Source: an uncultured Bacilli bacterium (GTDB lineage Bacteria; Bacillota_I; Bacilli_A; RF39; UBA660). From it: 64,000 bases of DNA. Under the pieces are notes generated by a model. The model was not told the origin of the DNA and searched no databases. It saw only the letters and a list, made by a program, of their open reading frames with translations. Made by a program: the position numbers and the translations under genes. The first letter of the stretch is position 1. Each line of letters begins with the position of its first letter. Shown piece by piece: positions 1-7,912 of the stretch. The stretch covers positions 62,001 to 126,000 of the forward strand of contig CAKORX010000004.1 of assembly GCA_934101645.1 (NCBI GenBank), read 5' to 3'.

Positions 1-2
1 CA

Positions 3-278
3 GATGAAGCGACACTAGCTGGTTTAACTTTTGCTACAAATAAAAATAATTTTTTATCAACAGTTAATCGTGCAAAAAGATGCATATCATACTGGCTTGC
101 TTCACCTTTTTATTCTGGTGATGGTTCATCTTATCAAGCTAGTATTAGCACCGAGTGCCGTATTGAAGAAGATGATGCTAATACAAAAAAACAAATTCGT
201 GGGGTTATATCACTTTCTTCTGATGTAAAATTATCAGGAAAAGGTACATGGGACGATGTTTATACAGTAAGTGAATAG
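3..278 (+). CDS. C-terminal end of a surface protein with DUF6273-like domain (partial)
   Basis: The frame is open from the window edge (first full codon at base 3) to TAG at 276-278, giving the last 91 residues of a protein. It has a YWLASP segment, then IRGVISL, a short tail and the stop. The same order (WLxSP, then G-x-RPVxSL, then a short tail) closes the proteins at 312-2783 and 13324-14373, so I infer the same C-terminal domain, which I associate with DUF6273-type domains of Firmicutes surface proteins. The N-terminus, and hence any signal or anchor, lies outside the window. It stands 33 bases upstream of the next surface protein and may share its transcript. Function unknown. Confidence 0.7.
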   Translation, partial: DEATLAGLTFATNKNNFLSTVNRAKRCISYWLASPFYSGDGSSYQASISTECRIEEDDANTKKQIRGVISLSSDVKLSGKGTWDDVYTVSE

Positions 279-311
279 TTTAATTTAAATAAAAAAGAGA
301 GAAGGGTTCAT

Positions 312-2783
312 ATGAATAGAAATAAAAAAACATTAATTTTGATATTAGTACTTCTTATATTATGCACTGGAATATCTATTTCCTATGCATTTTTTAAAGT
401 GTCTGGTTCTAATAATGGCAAAACTGTAGCAACAATAAATGGTGCACCATTATGTATGTCTCTTCAATTAAATGTTAATAGTATTTCTATAACAAATGAG
501 TATGCAGTACCTATTTCTGATACAAAAGCATTAAGTTCTGATATTTACAAAACTACACTAACAATTGAAAATAAATGTGCAACTGCACAGTCATTTAATT
601 TATTACTTGTACCTGGCCCAAATAATACAATGCCAATTAATGCACTTAAATATGTTTTAGTGGAAAGCGGTGTAACAACACCAACCAATGGTACGATTGT
701 ATCAGATACTTATTCTCTTGATAGCACAATTATTAAACAATTATCACAGGCTACAAAAAATACAAGTTTTAATTTTAAAACCGGCTATTTAACAGGAAAT
801 GGTTCCATTTCGGCTGGCACTACTAAAACTTATAGCTTATATTTATGGATTGATGAAAATGAAGGCGGCTTAGGTAATAATTCTACTATGGATAAAACTT
901 TAAGTGCGTATTTAGCTTTAGCTACTGGTACAACGATTGGTGAAGAAATTATAGCTACTAGTAATTTATATAGTACTATAGAAAATAGATATAAACTTGG
1001 AAATAGTTTTGTCAAAAAATATGGTGAGTCATATGGTGAGGATGGCGCAGATGAATATGCAAATCCAGTATATTATTTTAATGGAGCTGTTGAGAATAAT
1101 AACGTTTTATTTGCAGGGTTCTGCTGGAAGATGGTAAGAACCACTGACACCGGTGGTGTTAAAATGATATATAATGGAGTTCAAAAAAATATTTCTGAAG
1201 ATTATACATTATTAAATCAGACGGAATATAAGAATTTAAATAATACTTCTACGTATCCATATACATTTGATAGTACAAATAAAACATGGACAAGTACAAA
1301 TAAGGGGAGGTATAGCTCATCAATTTCATTTACTGTTCCATCAAATGGTGATTATGTATTAAATTATGACTTATCTATGTATGATTATTATGAAAATATG
1401 TATGTTGAAATATTTAAAGATGATGTAGTTCAAAGAAGATACTCTGGGTCGCTTGTAGGCCAAATAGGTTTTAATGATTTAAATACTTCAAATGTAATTA
1501 AAATAGTGTTTACTAGAACATCTTCGATTGCATCAGGAAGGGATAATATAATTTTTAGTTTTGGCAAAACAAACCATATTACTAAGTCATGTAATAATAC
1601 TGGTTATGATTCTCAACTTTTGTACGAAAAAGAATATGCTAGTGAATCTACTTCCTTAGCTAACGTAGGATACATGTATAATACCGTTTATAATATTGAA
1701 AAAAAATTTTTAATAAATCAGTTATATTTCACTGGAACAAAAGCTTATGCAGATTCAGTAACTTATGATAGTAGTACAAAAAAATATACACTTGACAGTG
1801 CAACTGCAAAAACACTTAGTGTAACAACTTCGAATGGTAGCACTTTAATAGGTAAATATACTTGTAATCAATCAACTACAACAGCGACATGTTCTACTGT
1901 ATATTATATTGTTGATTATAGTAGTAATTACATAAATTATTATTCACTTACAAGTGGAGATTTGAATATCAATAACAAAGGAAGCAATTACGCATTTGGT
2001 TCAACATTTACATATGCAAATGGTACATATACATTAAGTGATACAACAACAGTTAATACTGATGACTGGGCTACAAAAAAAACAACTATAAGTAATTATC
2101 ATTATACTTGTTTAACAAGTGATACAACATGTAAATCACTTTATTATGTATATTATGTAAATACTAGTTATAGTAATGGTTCTGTTTATTATATAATACT
2201 TTCAAATGGTAAATCGGTAGATGATGCATTAAATGAGATGTTATATGCAGATGATGTAAATGCACATGATAGTACAATAAAAGCTTATATTGATGACTGG
2301 TATAAGTCCAATATGACAAGTTATACAGATAAGCTTGAAGATACTGTATTTTGCAACGATAGAACAATCTCAAATAAAAATGGATGGAATCCAAATGGTG
2401 GGAGCGTAACAAGTGAATTACGATTTAAAAATTATAATACTGATTATAGCTTAGCATGCACAAATGTGACCGATAGATTTAGCGTAAGTAATAATAAAGC
2501 GAAACTTACTTATCCAGTGGGATTATTAACGGCGCCGGAAGTGTTGTTAGCATATAGAAATGCCAACTATAGTACTTATTATTTAAAAACTGGAAAATAT
2601 TATTGGCTTGTTTCACCTAATGATTTTGATACAGTTTCAATTAAAGAAGTTTTTTCTGACGGTAGGCTCGGAAGCGGAAACGGCGGATATAATAATGGCG
2701 TACGTCCAGTTGTTTCCTTAAAGCCTGGCACCGAGTATACATCTGGAGATGGGTCATATACAAATCCTTATGTAATTGAATAA
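312..2783 (+). CDS. Large secreted/surface protein, DUF6273-like C-terminal domain
   Basis: An 823-residue protein preceded by a purine-rich RBS (agagagaaggg). Residues about 7-27 form a hydrophobic export segment ending SYAFF, which resembles SipW-type or membrane-anchor signals. Residues 35-210 look like an all-beta domain rich in Thr/Asn. Around residues 490-640 are two tandem similar units, each with a YTL strand, a YTC...C pair and a YYxxxY stretch. The last 140 residues match the protein at 13324-14373 (WYKxN, FCxxR, DRF, LTYxxGLLTAxE, WLVSP, GVRPVVSLK) and so define a shared domain. It is probably a cell-surface adhesin or binding protein; the ligand is unknown. The high Ser/Thr/Asn/Tyr content fits an extracellular fate. 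Confidence 0.75.
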   Translation: MNRNKKTLILILVLLILCTGISISYAFFKVSGSNNGKTVATINGAPLCMSLQLNVNSISITNEYAVPISDTKALSSDIYKTTLTIENKCATAQSFNLLLVPGPNNTMPINALKYVLVESGVTTPTNGTIVSDTYSLDSTIIKQLSQATKNTSFNFKTGYLTGNGSISAGTTKTYSLYLWIDENEGGLGNNSTMDKTLSAYLALATGTTIGEEIIATSNLYSTIENRYKLGNSFVKKYGESYGEDGADEYANPVYYFNGAVENNNVLFAGFCWKMVRTTDTGGVKMIYNGVQKNISEDYTLLNQTEYKNLNNTSTYPYTFDSTNKTWTSTNKGRYSSSISFTVPSNGDYVLNYDLSMYDYYENMYVEIFKDDVVQRRYSGSLVGQIGFNDLNTSNVIKIVFTRTSSIASGRDNIIFSFGKTNHITKSCNNTGYDSQLLYEKEYASESTSLANVGYMYNTVYNIEKKFLINQLYFTGTKAYADSVTYDSSTKKYTLDSATAKTLSVTTSNGSTLIGKYTCNQSTTTATCSTVYYIVDYSSNYINYYSLTSGDLNINNKGSNYAFGSTFTYANGTYTLSDTTTVNTDDWATKKTTISNYHYTCLTSDTTCKSLYYVYYVNTSYSNGSVYYIILSNGKSVDDALNEMLYADDVNAHDSTIKAYIDDWYKSNMTSYTDKLEDTVFCNDRTISNKNGWNPNGGSVTSELRFKNYNTDYSLACTNVTDRFSVSNNKAKLTYPVGLLTAPEVLLAYRNANYSTYYLKTGKYYWLVSPNDFDTVSIKEVFSDGRLGSGNGGYNNGVRPVVSLKPGTEYTSGDGSYTNPYVIE

Positions 2784-2791
2784 AAAATAAT

Positions 2792-2814
2792 AGCCACTTT
2801 ATGTGGCTTTTTAA
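2792..2814 (+). terminator. Intrinsic terminator after surface protein
   Basis: Inverted repeat AGCCAC-ttata-GTGGCT followed by a T-rich run, 8 bases after the stop of the large surface protein and before the Xer gene. Confidence 0.75.
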
Positions 2815-2826
2815 AAAGGAAATAAT

Positions 2827-3684
2827 ATGTTAGAAAAATATAATGAATATTTAAAATATGAACTTAACTATTCTTTTTATACAATAAAAGAATATATTTT
2901 ACACGTTAAAGATTTTATTACTTATTGTGATAATAATGGAGTTAATTATTTATCTTTAAATAAAGATGATGTTATTAATTATTTAAAGTTTTTAGATGAT
3001 CAAAAACTATCTAATAAAAGTATTGGTACAATTCTTTCTTCATTAAGATGTTTTTATAGTTATTTACTTGATAATGGATATATTAATTTAAATATATTTA
3101 AGTTAATTAGTAATCCTAAACTTGAAAAAAAATTACCTTCATTTTTAAGTTATGAAGAAATAAGAATAGTTTTAGATAGTATTGATACTGATAATATATT
3201 ATCTATAAGAAATAAAATGATTATAGAACTTTTATATGCTACCGGAATAAGAGTAAGTGAGCTTAGAAATATTAAAATAAATGATATAGATTTTAATAAT
3301 AAAAGCATTAAAGTATTTGGAAAGGGTAGTAAAGAAAGAATTGTCTTTTTCGGAGATTATGCTTATGATGCTATAAAGTTATATTTAGATAATGGAGAAC
3401 TTAAAAGTGAATATTTAATTTTAAATAATAAAGGAAAGCAAATAAGTGTCAGGGGAATAGAGTTAATAATTAAAAATGTTATTGATAAAGCATGTATTAA
3501 AACTAAAGTTAGCCCACATACTTTTAGACATACGTTTGCTACTCATATGCTTAATAATGGTTGTCCATTAAAAAGTGTACAAGAACTTTTAGGACATGCT
3601 TCATTATCCTCTACAGAAATATATACTCATATTACAGATGATTATATAAAAAGTGAATATTTAAAAAATATGCCTAGAAAATAG
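2827..3684 (+). CDS. Xer-family tyrosine recombinase
   Basis: A 285-residue site-specific recombinase of XerC/XerD size. The N-terminal SAM-like core-binding domain covers about residues 1-95 and the catalytic domain 100-280. All tyrosine-recombinase residues are visible: Arg142 (TGIRVSELR), Lys166 (GKGSKER), His231 and Arg234 (HTFRHTFATH), His257 (LLGHAS) and Tyr266 (IYTH). RBS AAAAGGAAA precedes ATG. It is similar in length and layout to the Xer gene at 35624-36505, so the two may be the XerC/XerD pair for chromosome dimer resolution. Its position beside direct repeats and a toxin-antitoxin locus leaves open a role in a mobile segment. Confidence 0.85.
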   Translation: MLEKYNEYLKYELNYSFYTIKEYILHVKDFITYCDNNGVNYLSLNKDDVINYLKFLDDQKLSNKSIGTILSSLRCFYSYLLDNGYINLNIFKLISNPKLEKKLPSFLSYEEIRIVLDSIDTDNILSIRNKMIIELLYATGIRVSELRNIKINDIDFNNKSIKVFGKGSKERIVFFGDYAYDAIKLYLDNGELKSEYLILNNKGKQISVRGIELIIKNVIDKACIKTKVSPHTFRHTFATHMLNNGCPLKSVQELLGHASLSSTEIYTHITDDYIKSEYLKNMPRK

Positions 3685-3730
3685 TTTACTTATGTAAATT
3701 ATTTTTTTAAAATTTCATTAAAAAATCAAA

Positions 3731-3820
3731 AGTCGTCCGAAAAATGTGTAAATTTTAGTATAAAGTCCCCCGAAAAATGTGTAAATTTATGATAAAAGTC
3801 GTCCGAAAAATGTGACAAAG
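3731..3820. repeat. Three direct repeats, 33-bp period
   Basis: The sequence agtcgtccgaaaaatgtg (variant agtcccccgaaaaatgtg) occurs at 3731, 3764 and 3797, an exact 33-bp period. The first two copies continue gtaaattt and the third diverges. There is no ORF inside. Multiple short repeats of this kind occur at the ends of some insertion sequences (for example IS21 family) as transposase sites, so this may be a relic of an element end. No transposase is nearby, so that is inference. Confidence 0.6.
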
Positions 3821-3881
3821 TGTTAAAAAGCCTTGATTTTATGGGGAAAATATAATATATCTTCAATAATTGAATATAATA

Positions 3882-3910
3882 TAGACATATAGCAAAAAAT
3901 ATGCTATATT
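3882..3910 (+). promoter_or_regulatory. Promoter of the toxI-toxN locus with inverted repeat
   Basis: A -35 TAGACA at 3882-3887, 17-bp spacer and -10 TATATT at 3905-3910, placing the start near 3917. The spacer and -10 lie in an inverted repeat, atatagca (3887-3894) and tgctatat (3902-3909), which could be an operator. Confidence 0.6.
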
Positions 3911-3940
3911 AATAATGTAATTATTTTATTAATTACAAAA

Positions 3941-4060
3941 AAGCGAGTGAAGCCAGCTCAGTAGAAAATGGCAACTAATAAAGTGAGTGAAGCCAGCTCA
4001 GTAGAAAATGGCAACTAATAAAGCGGGTGAAGCCAGCCCAGTAGAAAATGGCAACGAAAA
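3941..4060 (+). repeat. Three tandem 40-bp antitoxin repeats
   Basis: Units at 3941-3980, 3981-4020 and 4021-4060. Each reads aagYgRgtgaagccagcYca then gtagaaaatggcaac plus a short tail. Units 1 and 2 differ at one base. Unit 3 has two further changes (cgggtg, agccca) and a different tail. GCCA and TGGC inside each unit can pair. There are no spacers, so it is not CRISPR. Confidence 0.9.
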
Positions 4061-4067
4061 AAGTAGG

Positions 4068-4092
4068 CTAGAGTTTATTAACTCTAGTTTTT
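4068..4092 (+). terminator. Terminator between antitoxin RNA and toxin
   Basis: Perfect 7-bp stem ctagagt/actctag with loop ttatta (4068-4087), then TTTTTC. It sits between the repeats and the toxin gene, as in ToxIN/AbiQ loci. Confidence 0.85.
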
Positions 4093-4155
4093 CATTGACT
4101 ATTTTTTATATTTATGATATAAGTATGAGCGTAGTAACATAAAAGTGGGGGAATA

Positions 4156-4683
4156 ATGAAAAATGTTTTTGAAATAGTCATAATAAATTCAAAATATTGT
4201 AGTTTTTTGAGAAAATATGATAATAGAGTATGTTATAATGCTGGTTCTAAAAAATTAAGACCTTTTATTGGGGTACTATTTAGAGTAAAAAATAACGAAT
4301 ATTATGCACCATTATCTAGTCCAAAACCAAAACATAGTGAACTTAAGAATACTTTAGATTTAATTAAAATTGAAAATGGTAAACTTGGTGTAATAAATTT
4401 TAATAATATGTTACCTGTTACAAAAAATAATTATAAAATAATTGATTTAAATAAAAAACCTGATAATATTGCAGAAAAACATAGATTAGAACTTTTGAAT
4501 AAACAATCTAGATGGTTAAATTCACATAGCAAAGAAATATATAAAAAATCAAGATTATTATATAATTTATACATACACAATAAATTACCTGATAAAGTGA
4601 AAAATAGATGTTGTAATTTTCTATTACTTGAAGAAAAATGTAAAATTTACGATTTGCAAAAAAATGGAACTACTAAAAAATAG
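4156..4683 (+). CDS. toxN: ToxN/AbiQ-family endoribonuclease toxin (type III TA)
   Basis: A 175-residue protein with RBS GTGGGGG and ATG at 4156. Family hallmarks read directly: FIGVLF at 37-42, YYAPLSSPKPKH at 49-60, LGVINFNNMLP at 77-87 and CNFLLLEEK at 153-161. They match the ToxN/AbiQ order (FIG(I/V), YxAPLxSPKxKH, GxINxxxMIP, CNFxxLEEK). The Ser-Pro-Lys at 55-57 corresponds to the active-site Ser/Lys region of ToxN. The family cleaves RNA, is held inactive by its cognate repeat RNA, and in known cases gives abortive phage resistance. The gene follows the antitoxin repeats and terminator, completing the locus. CptN and TenpN are less likely because they lack the APLxSPK run. Confidence 0.88.
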   Translation: MKNVFEIVIINSKYCSFLRKYDNRVCYNAGSKKLRPFIGVLFRVKNNEYYAPLSSPKPKHSELKNTLDLIKIENGKLGVINFNNMLPVTKNNYKIIDLNKKPDNIAEKHRLELLNKQSRWLNSHSKEIYKKSRLLYNLYIHNKLPDKVKNRCCNFLLLEEKCKIYDLQKNGTTKK

Positions 4684-4707
4684 TTCCTTATTTTTAGACA
4701 GAAAAAA

Positions 4708-4739
4708 GGGGATACATAAATGCATCCCTATTATTTTTT
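4708..4739 (+). terminator. Terminator after toxN
   Basis: Imperfect stem GGGATaCAT/ATGcATCCC (about 4709-4728) followed by tattattttttgg, 25 bases after the toxN stop. Confidence 0.6.
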
Positions 4740-4779
4740 GGTTTAAACAAAAAAAGTAAAAACACAAAAAACAGCATAC

Positions 4780-4803
4780 TGTTATAACAAATTTGTTATA
4801 ACA
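4780..4803. repeat. Perfect 24-bp palindrome upstream of tig
   Basis: Two copies of the self-complementary decamer tgttataaca separated by aatt make a perfect 24-bp palindrome. A second inverted repeat, actttacat/atgtaaagt, lies at about 4872-4894. Either could be an operator for the tig promoter; no regulator is identified. Confidence 0.55.
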
Positions 4804-4911
4804 ATTAATATATTACATGTATTCTTAATAAAAATCAAGTTAAATTTAATAAATATTTTAAATTTTTTATTACTTTACATTTACTATGTAAAGTTAATAT
4901 AATTTTTGTTC

Positions 4912-4940
4912 TTGTAAAATGGTATTTAATATTATATAAT
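4912..4940 (+). promoter_or_regulatory. Sigma-A-type promoter of tig
   Basis: TTGTAA at 4912-4917, 17-bp spacer, TATAAT at 4935-4940, followed by RBS AAAGGAAGG before ATG 4968. Confidence 0.7.
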
Positions 4941-4967
4941 ATTGTAGAAAAAAGGAAGGAATTAAAT

Positions 4968-6215
4968 ATGGAAAAAAATGTTCATGAAATTGAAATTAAA
5001 CTAACAACTGAATGGGGAAAATGTTTAGATAATGCATTTAAAAAGAAAAGTAAAGAAGTTAAAGTTGATGGTTTTAGAAAGGGTAGTTGTCCAAAAGATA
5101 TTTATATCAAAAAATTTGGTATTGAAAGTTTATATATGGATGCAGTTGATGAAGCTGTAGGAATTGGTTACAAAAAAGCTTTAGATGATAATAAATATAG
5201 TCCAATTATTGAACCTAAAGTTGATATTAAAAATATTTCTGCTACTGAAATTGAATTTAAATTTACAATTATTGAGAAACCTGAAATTACTTTAGGTGAA
5301 TATAAAAATTTAGGAATCAAAAAAGAAACAGCTAAAGTTTCTAAAGAAGAAATTGAAGAAGAAATTAAACGTATGCAAGATCAAATGGCTGACCTTGTTG
5401 TTAAAGAAAAAGGCACTGTAGAAAATGGTGATACTGCTATAATTGACTTTAAAGGTACAGTTGATGGTACTCCTTTAGAAGGCGGAAGTGCAGAAAACTA
5501 TTCACTTGAAATTGGTACTCATTCATTTATTCCTGGTTTTGAAGAAGGTCTTGTTGGTCATAAAACTGGTGAAATAGTTACATTAAATCTTAAATTTCCT
5601 GAAGATTATGTAGAAAATCTTAAAGGTAAAGAAGTTACTTTTGAAGTAAAAATTAATGAAGTAAAAGTACGTGTTTTACCTGAAATAAATGAAGATTTCT
5701 TTAAAGATTTAGGATATGAAAATGTTAAAACTAAAGCTGAACTAGAAGAAGTTATCAAAGAAAATATCAAAAAAGAAAAAGAAACTAAACTTGCAGATGA
5801 ACATTTAGATAAATGTTTAGATAAAGCATGTGAAAACATGAAAGTTACAATTAATGATGAAATTGTTGACGATGAAATTCATAGAATGATCCATCAATAT
5901 GAACAACAACTTAAAATGCAAGGATTAGACTTACATAAATATTTTGAAATTACTGGAGATTCTGAAGAAGGCCTTCATAAGAAAATGGAAGGTGAAGCTT
6001 TAAAAAGAGTTCAATATCGTTTTCTAATTGAGGCTGTTGCTGAAAAAGAAAAAATTGAATTTACTAAAGAAGAAATTGATGCTAAAGCTAAAGAAATGGC
6101 AGAAAACTATGGTATTTCAGTTGATGAACTTATTAAAGCATATGGAACTATCGATGTTGTAAAATATGATATGACTATGCATAAAGCTTTAGAAATAATT
6201 AAAGAAAATAATTAA
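4968..6215 (+). CDS. tig: Trigger factor, ribosome-associated chaperone/PPIase
   Basis: A 415-residue protein, close to the family length of about 430. The N-terminal ribosome-binding signature GFRKGSCP is at 35-42. A FKBP-like prolyl isomerase domain follows at about 147-230 (GDTAIIDFKGTVDG, SFIPGFEEGLVG), then the long helical C-terminal chaperone domain rich in Glu and Lys. It binds the ribosome exit tunnel and shelters nascent chains. It has its own promoter and a terminator after the stop, so it is monocistronic. In many Firmicutes clpX follows tig; here it does not. Confidence 0.95.
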   Translation: MEKNVHEIEIKLTTEWGKCLDNAFKKKSKEVKVDGFRKGSCPKDIYIKKFGIESLYMDAVDEAVGIGYKKALDDNKYSPIIEPKVDIKNISATEIEFKFTIIEKPEITLGEYKNLGIKKETAKVSKEEIEEEIKRMQDQMADLVVKEKGTVENGDTAIIDFKGTVDGTPLEGGSAENYSLEIGTHSFIPGFEEGLVGHKTGEIVTLNLKFPEDYVENLKGKEVTFEVKINEVKVRVLPEINEDFFKDLGYENVKTKAELEEVIKENIKKEKETKLADEHLDKCLDKACENMKVTINDEIVDDEIHRMIHQYEQQLKMQGLDLHKYFEITGDSEEGLHKKMEGEALKRVQYRFLIEAVAEKEKIEFTKEEIDAKAKEMAENYGISVDELIKAYGTIDVVKYDMTMHKALEIIKENN

Positions 6216-6239
6216 AATGGGCAAAATGCTCATTTTTTT
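6214..6239 (+). terminator. Terminator after tig
   Basis: Stem AAAATGgGC/GCtCATTTT with a T run, directly overlapping the tig stop region. Confidence 0.65.
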
Positions 6240-6283
6240 GTTTCAATAATTATTTTTCTTCATAATATATTATAGGTGAGAAA

Positions 6284-6526
6284 ATGAACATGGATAATAA
6301 ATTTTGGGGTAAAGTACAAAATAAAACAAAAGTTTCTAAAGATACAATTATGTCACTTGCACAAAAACTTGCAAATGGCAATATGAAAGATGAAAATACT
6401 TTAAGAGAGGTTATTGATACTCTTTCTGATATTACTGGTAAAAGTGTTAGTGAAGAGAAAAAACAAAAAATTATTAGCAAAATAGTTAATGATAAAGTTC
6501 CTAAAAATGTAGATAAAATGTTTTAA
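6284..6526 (+). CDS. spoVIF: Stage VI sporulation protein F-like
   Basis: An 80-residue protein with RBS TAGGTGAG and ATG at 6284; a second ATG at 6290 is possible but spaced too far from the RBS. The pattern of an N-terminal FWGKVQNKT followed by LAQKLANGNMKDENTLREVIDTLSDI resembles Bacillus SpoVIF, in which a small soluble protein needed for coat assembly and spore resistance has an N-terminal FF/FW-K motif and a KDExxVRxxI segment. Identification is by pattern over a short length. It is convergent with spoVB, and only 2 bases separate the stops. Confidence 0.7.
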   Translation: MNMDNKFWGKVQNKTKVSKDTIMSLAQKLANGNMKDENTLREVIDTLSDITGKSVSEEKKQKIISKIVNDKVPKNVDKMF

Positions 6527-6528
6527 TT

Positions 6529-7827
6529 TTATCTATTTTTTAAATATGCATGAATGTAAAAATAATTTATTGAAACCACAAACAAAATATTTACTATTTC
6601 AGAAATTAGTAGTGAATATATACCAATTTTTAAAAATGATAAACTTGCAAGTGACAGAAGTTTTATAATCGATGATATTACTGTTATTCTTAAGGTTATC
6701 TTAGCTTTACCTATTGCTTGCATAAATGATGCAAAAATATTTTCAAAATAAAATAGGATAAAAAATGGTGCTAAATATTTTATATAATCTATTCCTAACG
6801 TGGTTTTATATAAAAATAAAAGTAATCTATATCTAAAAATATAAATTATAAATGTTGAAAAAAGCCCTATAAGAAAAGAAAAAAATATTCCTTCCTTAAG
6901 TCTTTTTTTGACATATAAAATATTACCTTCTTCATTAAACTTTGATATTTCGGGAATTAGGGCAAGAGATATTGCATTAATAAAAAAAGATGGTATTGTA
7001 AGAGTAGATATTGCATATGCATTATATGCTCCATATTCACTTAATATAAAACTATTTGAGTATCCTTTAAAAAGAAGTATGTTAGTAAGAATTATAGGTT
7101 CAAAAAAATAACATATATTACCAATTATTCTACTTGAAACTGATGGCACTGAAAGTGATAGTATTTCTTTTGAATCAAAATTATTTCCTTTGAAAGAAAA
7201 CATTGTTTTAAGATCATTTTTATTCATACAAAAAGAAAATGTTATTATTGAGGCACCTTCAGTAAATAAGAATGTAAGAATTAGTCCTACAGCTGCATGT
7301 ACATATGAGTATTCAATTAATTTTGGAACAACTGTTAAAATTAAAATAAGTCTTATTATTTGCTCGATAGTATTTGATAAAACGTGAGGGTAATTTTTTT
7401 GAATTCCGTAAAAATATCCTTTAAATATGCAAGCAATTGAAGAAAACGGAAGTGTTAAAGCCATAGCAATTAAAAGATAGTATGCATTAGGCTCTTTTAA
7501 CAAGGTGTTTGCAATAAATCTTGATGATAAAAACATTATTAAAATTAATGATATATTTAGTAAAATAATAATTCTTAAAGCTTTATTTAATACTTTTTTA
7601 TTATTTTTTTGAGCAATAAGTTTAGCAATTGTTGTGGGCATAGCAAACGTTCCTATTGTTAAAATAAGTGAGTATGTTGGCATTACAATTGTATAAAGAC
7701 TTATTGTAGTGCTTCCTACGATTCTAGTGAAAATTACTTTTATAATAAGACCTAATACTTTTGTAGAAAGACCACTTAACATTAAAATAAAAGTTGATGT
7801 TAAAAATTTATTTTTTCTTATTTTCAT
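6529..7827 (-). CDS. spoVB: SpoVB-like polysaccharide flippase (MOP superfamily)
   Basis: A 432-residue, very hydrophobic protein with about 12-14 membrane segments. It has the N-terminal MOP pattern of SpoVB/MurJ relatives (LTSTFILMLSGLSTKVLG, ARIxG-like TRIVGSTTISLY, FAMPTTIAKLIA, CIFKGYFYGIQK). SpoVB is the sporulation member needed for spore cortex synthesis, probably flipping lipid-linked precursor. Divergent comN-like and rel genes lie next to it, as spoVB and comN do in Bacillus, which favours spoVB over a general MurJ or capsule flippase. Confidence 0.82.
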   Translation of the reverse strand: MKIRKNKFLTSTFILMLSGLSTKVLGLIIKVIFTRIVGSTTISLYTIVMPTYSLILTIGTFAMPTTIAKLIAQKNNKKVLNKALRIIILLNISLILIMFLSSRFIANTLLKEPNAYYLLIAMALTLPFSSIACIFKGYFYGIQKNYPHVLSNTIEQIIRLILILTVVPKLIEYSYVHAAVGLILTFLFTEGASIITFSFCMNKNDLKTMFSFKGNNFDSKEILSLSVPSVSSRIIGNICYFFEPIILTNILLFKGYSNSFILSEYGAYNAYAISTLTIPSFFINAISLALIPEISKFNEEGNILYVKKRLKEGIFFSFLIGLFSTFIIYIFRYRLLLFLYKTTLGIDYIKYLAPFFILFYFENIFASFMQAIGKAKITLRITVISSIIKLLSLASLSFLKIGIYSLLISEIVNILFVVSINYFYIHAYLKNR

Positions 7828-7860
7828 TACATTATAAGTTTATTAATTTAGTCTAATTAT

Positions 7861-7889
7861 TTTACATATAATTTAACTCGTGGTAAAAT
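7861..7889 (+). promoter_or_regulatory. Promoter of the comN-rel-dtd operon
   Basis: TTTACA at 7861-7866, 17-bp spacer, TAAAAT at 7884-7889, about 23 bases before the first ATG. Confidence 0.6.
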
Positions 7890-7912
7890 ATTAATAGAAA
7901 AAAGAAAGTAGT

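Larger units (their letters stand above)
3917..4092 (+). ncRNA. toxI: ToxI-like antitoxin RNA of a type III toxin-antitoxin system
   Basis: Predicted transcript from the promoter at 3882-3910 through three tandem 40-bp units and an intrinsic terminator. Known type III systems make an antitoxin RNA of a few 34-45-nt repeats directly upstream of the toxin gene. The toxin cuts the precursor into single units, which fold and inhibit it. Here the repeats, the terminator between RNA and toxin, and a ToxN-like ORF 64 bases further on match that layout. The start site is inferred from the promoter. Terminator leakiness would set the toxin-to-antitoxin ratio, as described for ToxIN. Confidence 0.8.

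Noticed and set aside
31..228. Open frame near the left edge (65 codons)
   Set aside because: It lies in another frame over the partial surface protein at 3-278, which shows clear homology to neighbours.
3731..3820. CRISPR-like or degenerate repeats of the same array
   Set aside because: The 33-bp units are contiguous and unrelated in sequence to the 40-bp units; no cas genes are present.
3941..4060. CRISPR array
   Set aside because: The three 40-bp units are directly abutting with no unique spacers, and a toxN gene follows; a type III antitoxin explains them.
2827..4683. Prophage or integrative element
   Set aside because: There is a recombinase and a TA locus but no phage structural, replication or conjugation genes and no tRNA attachment site nearby.
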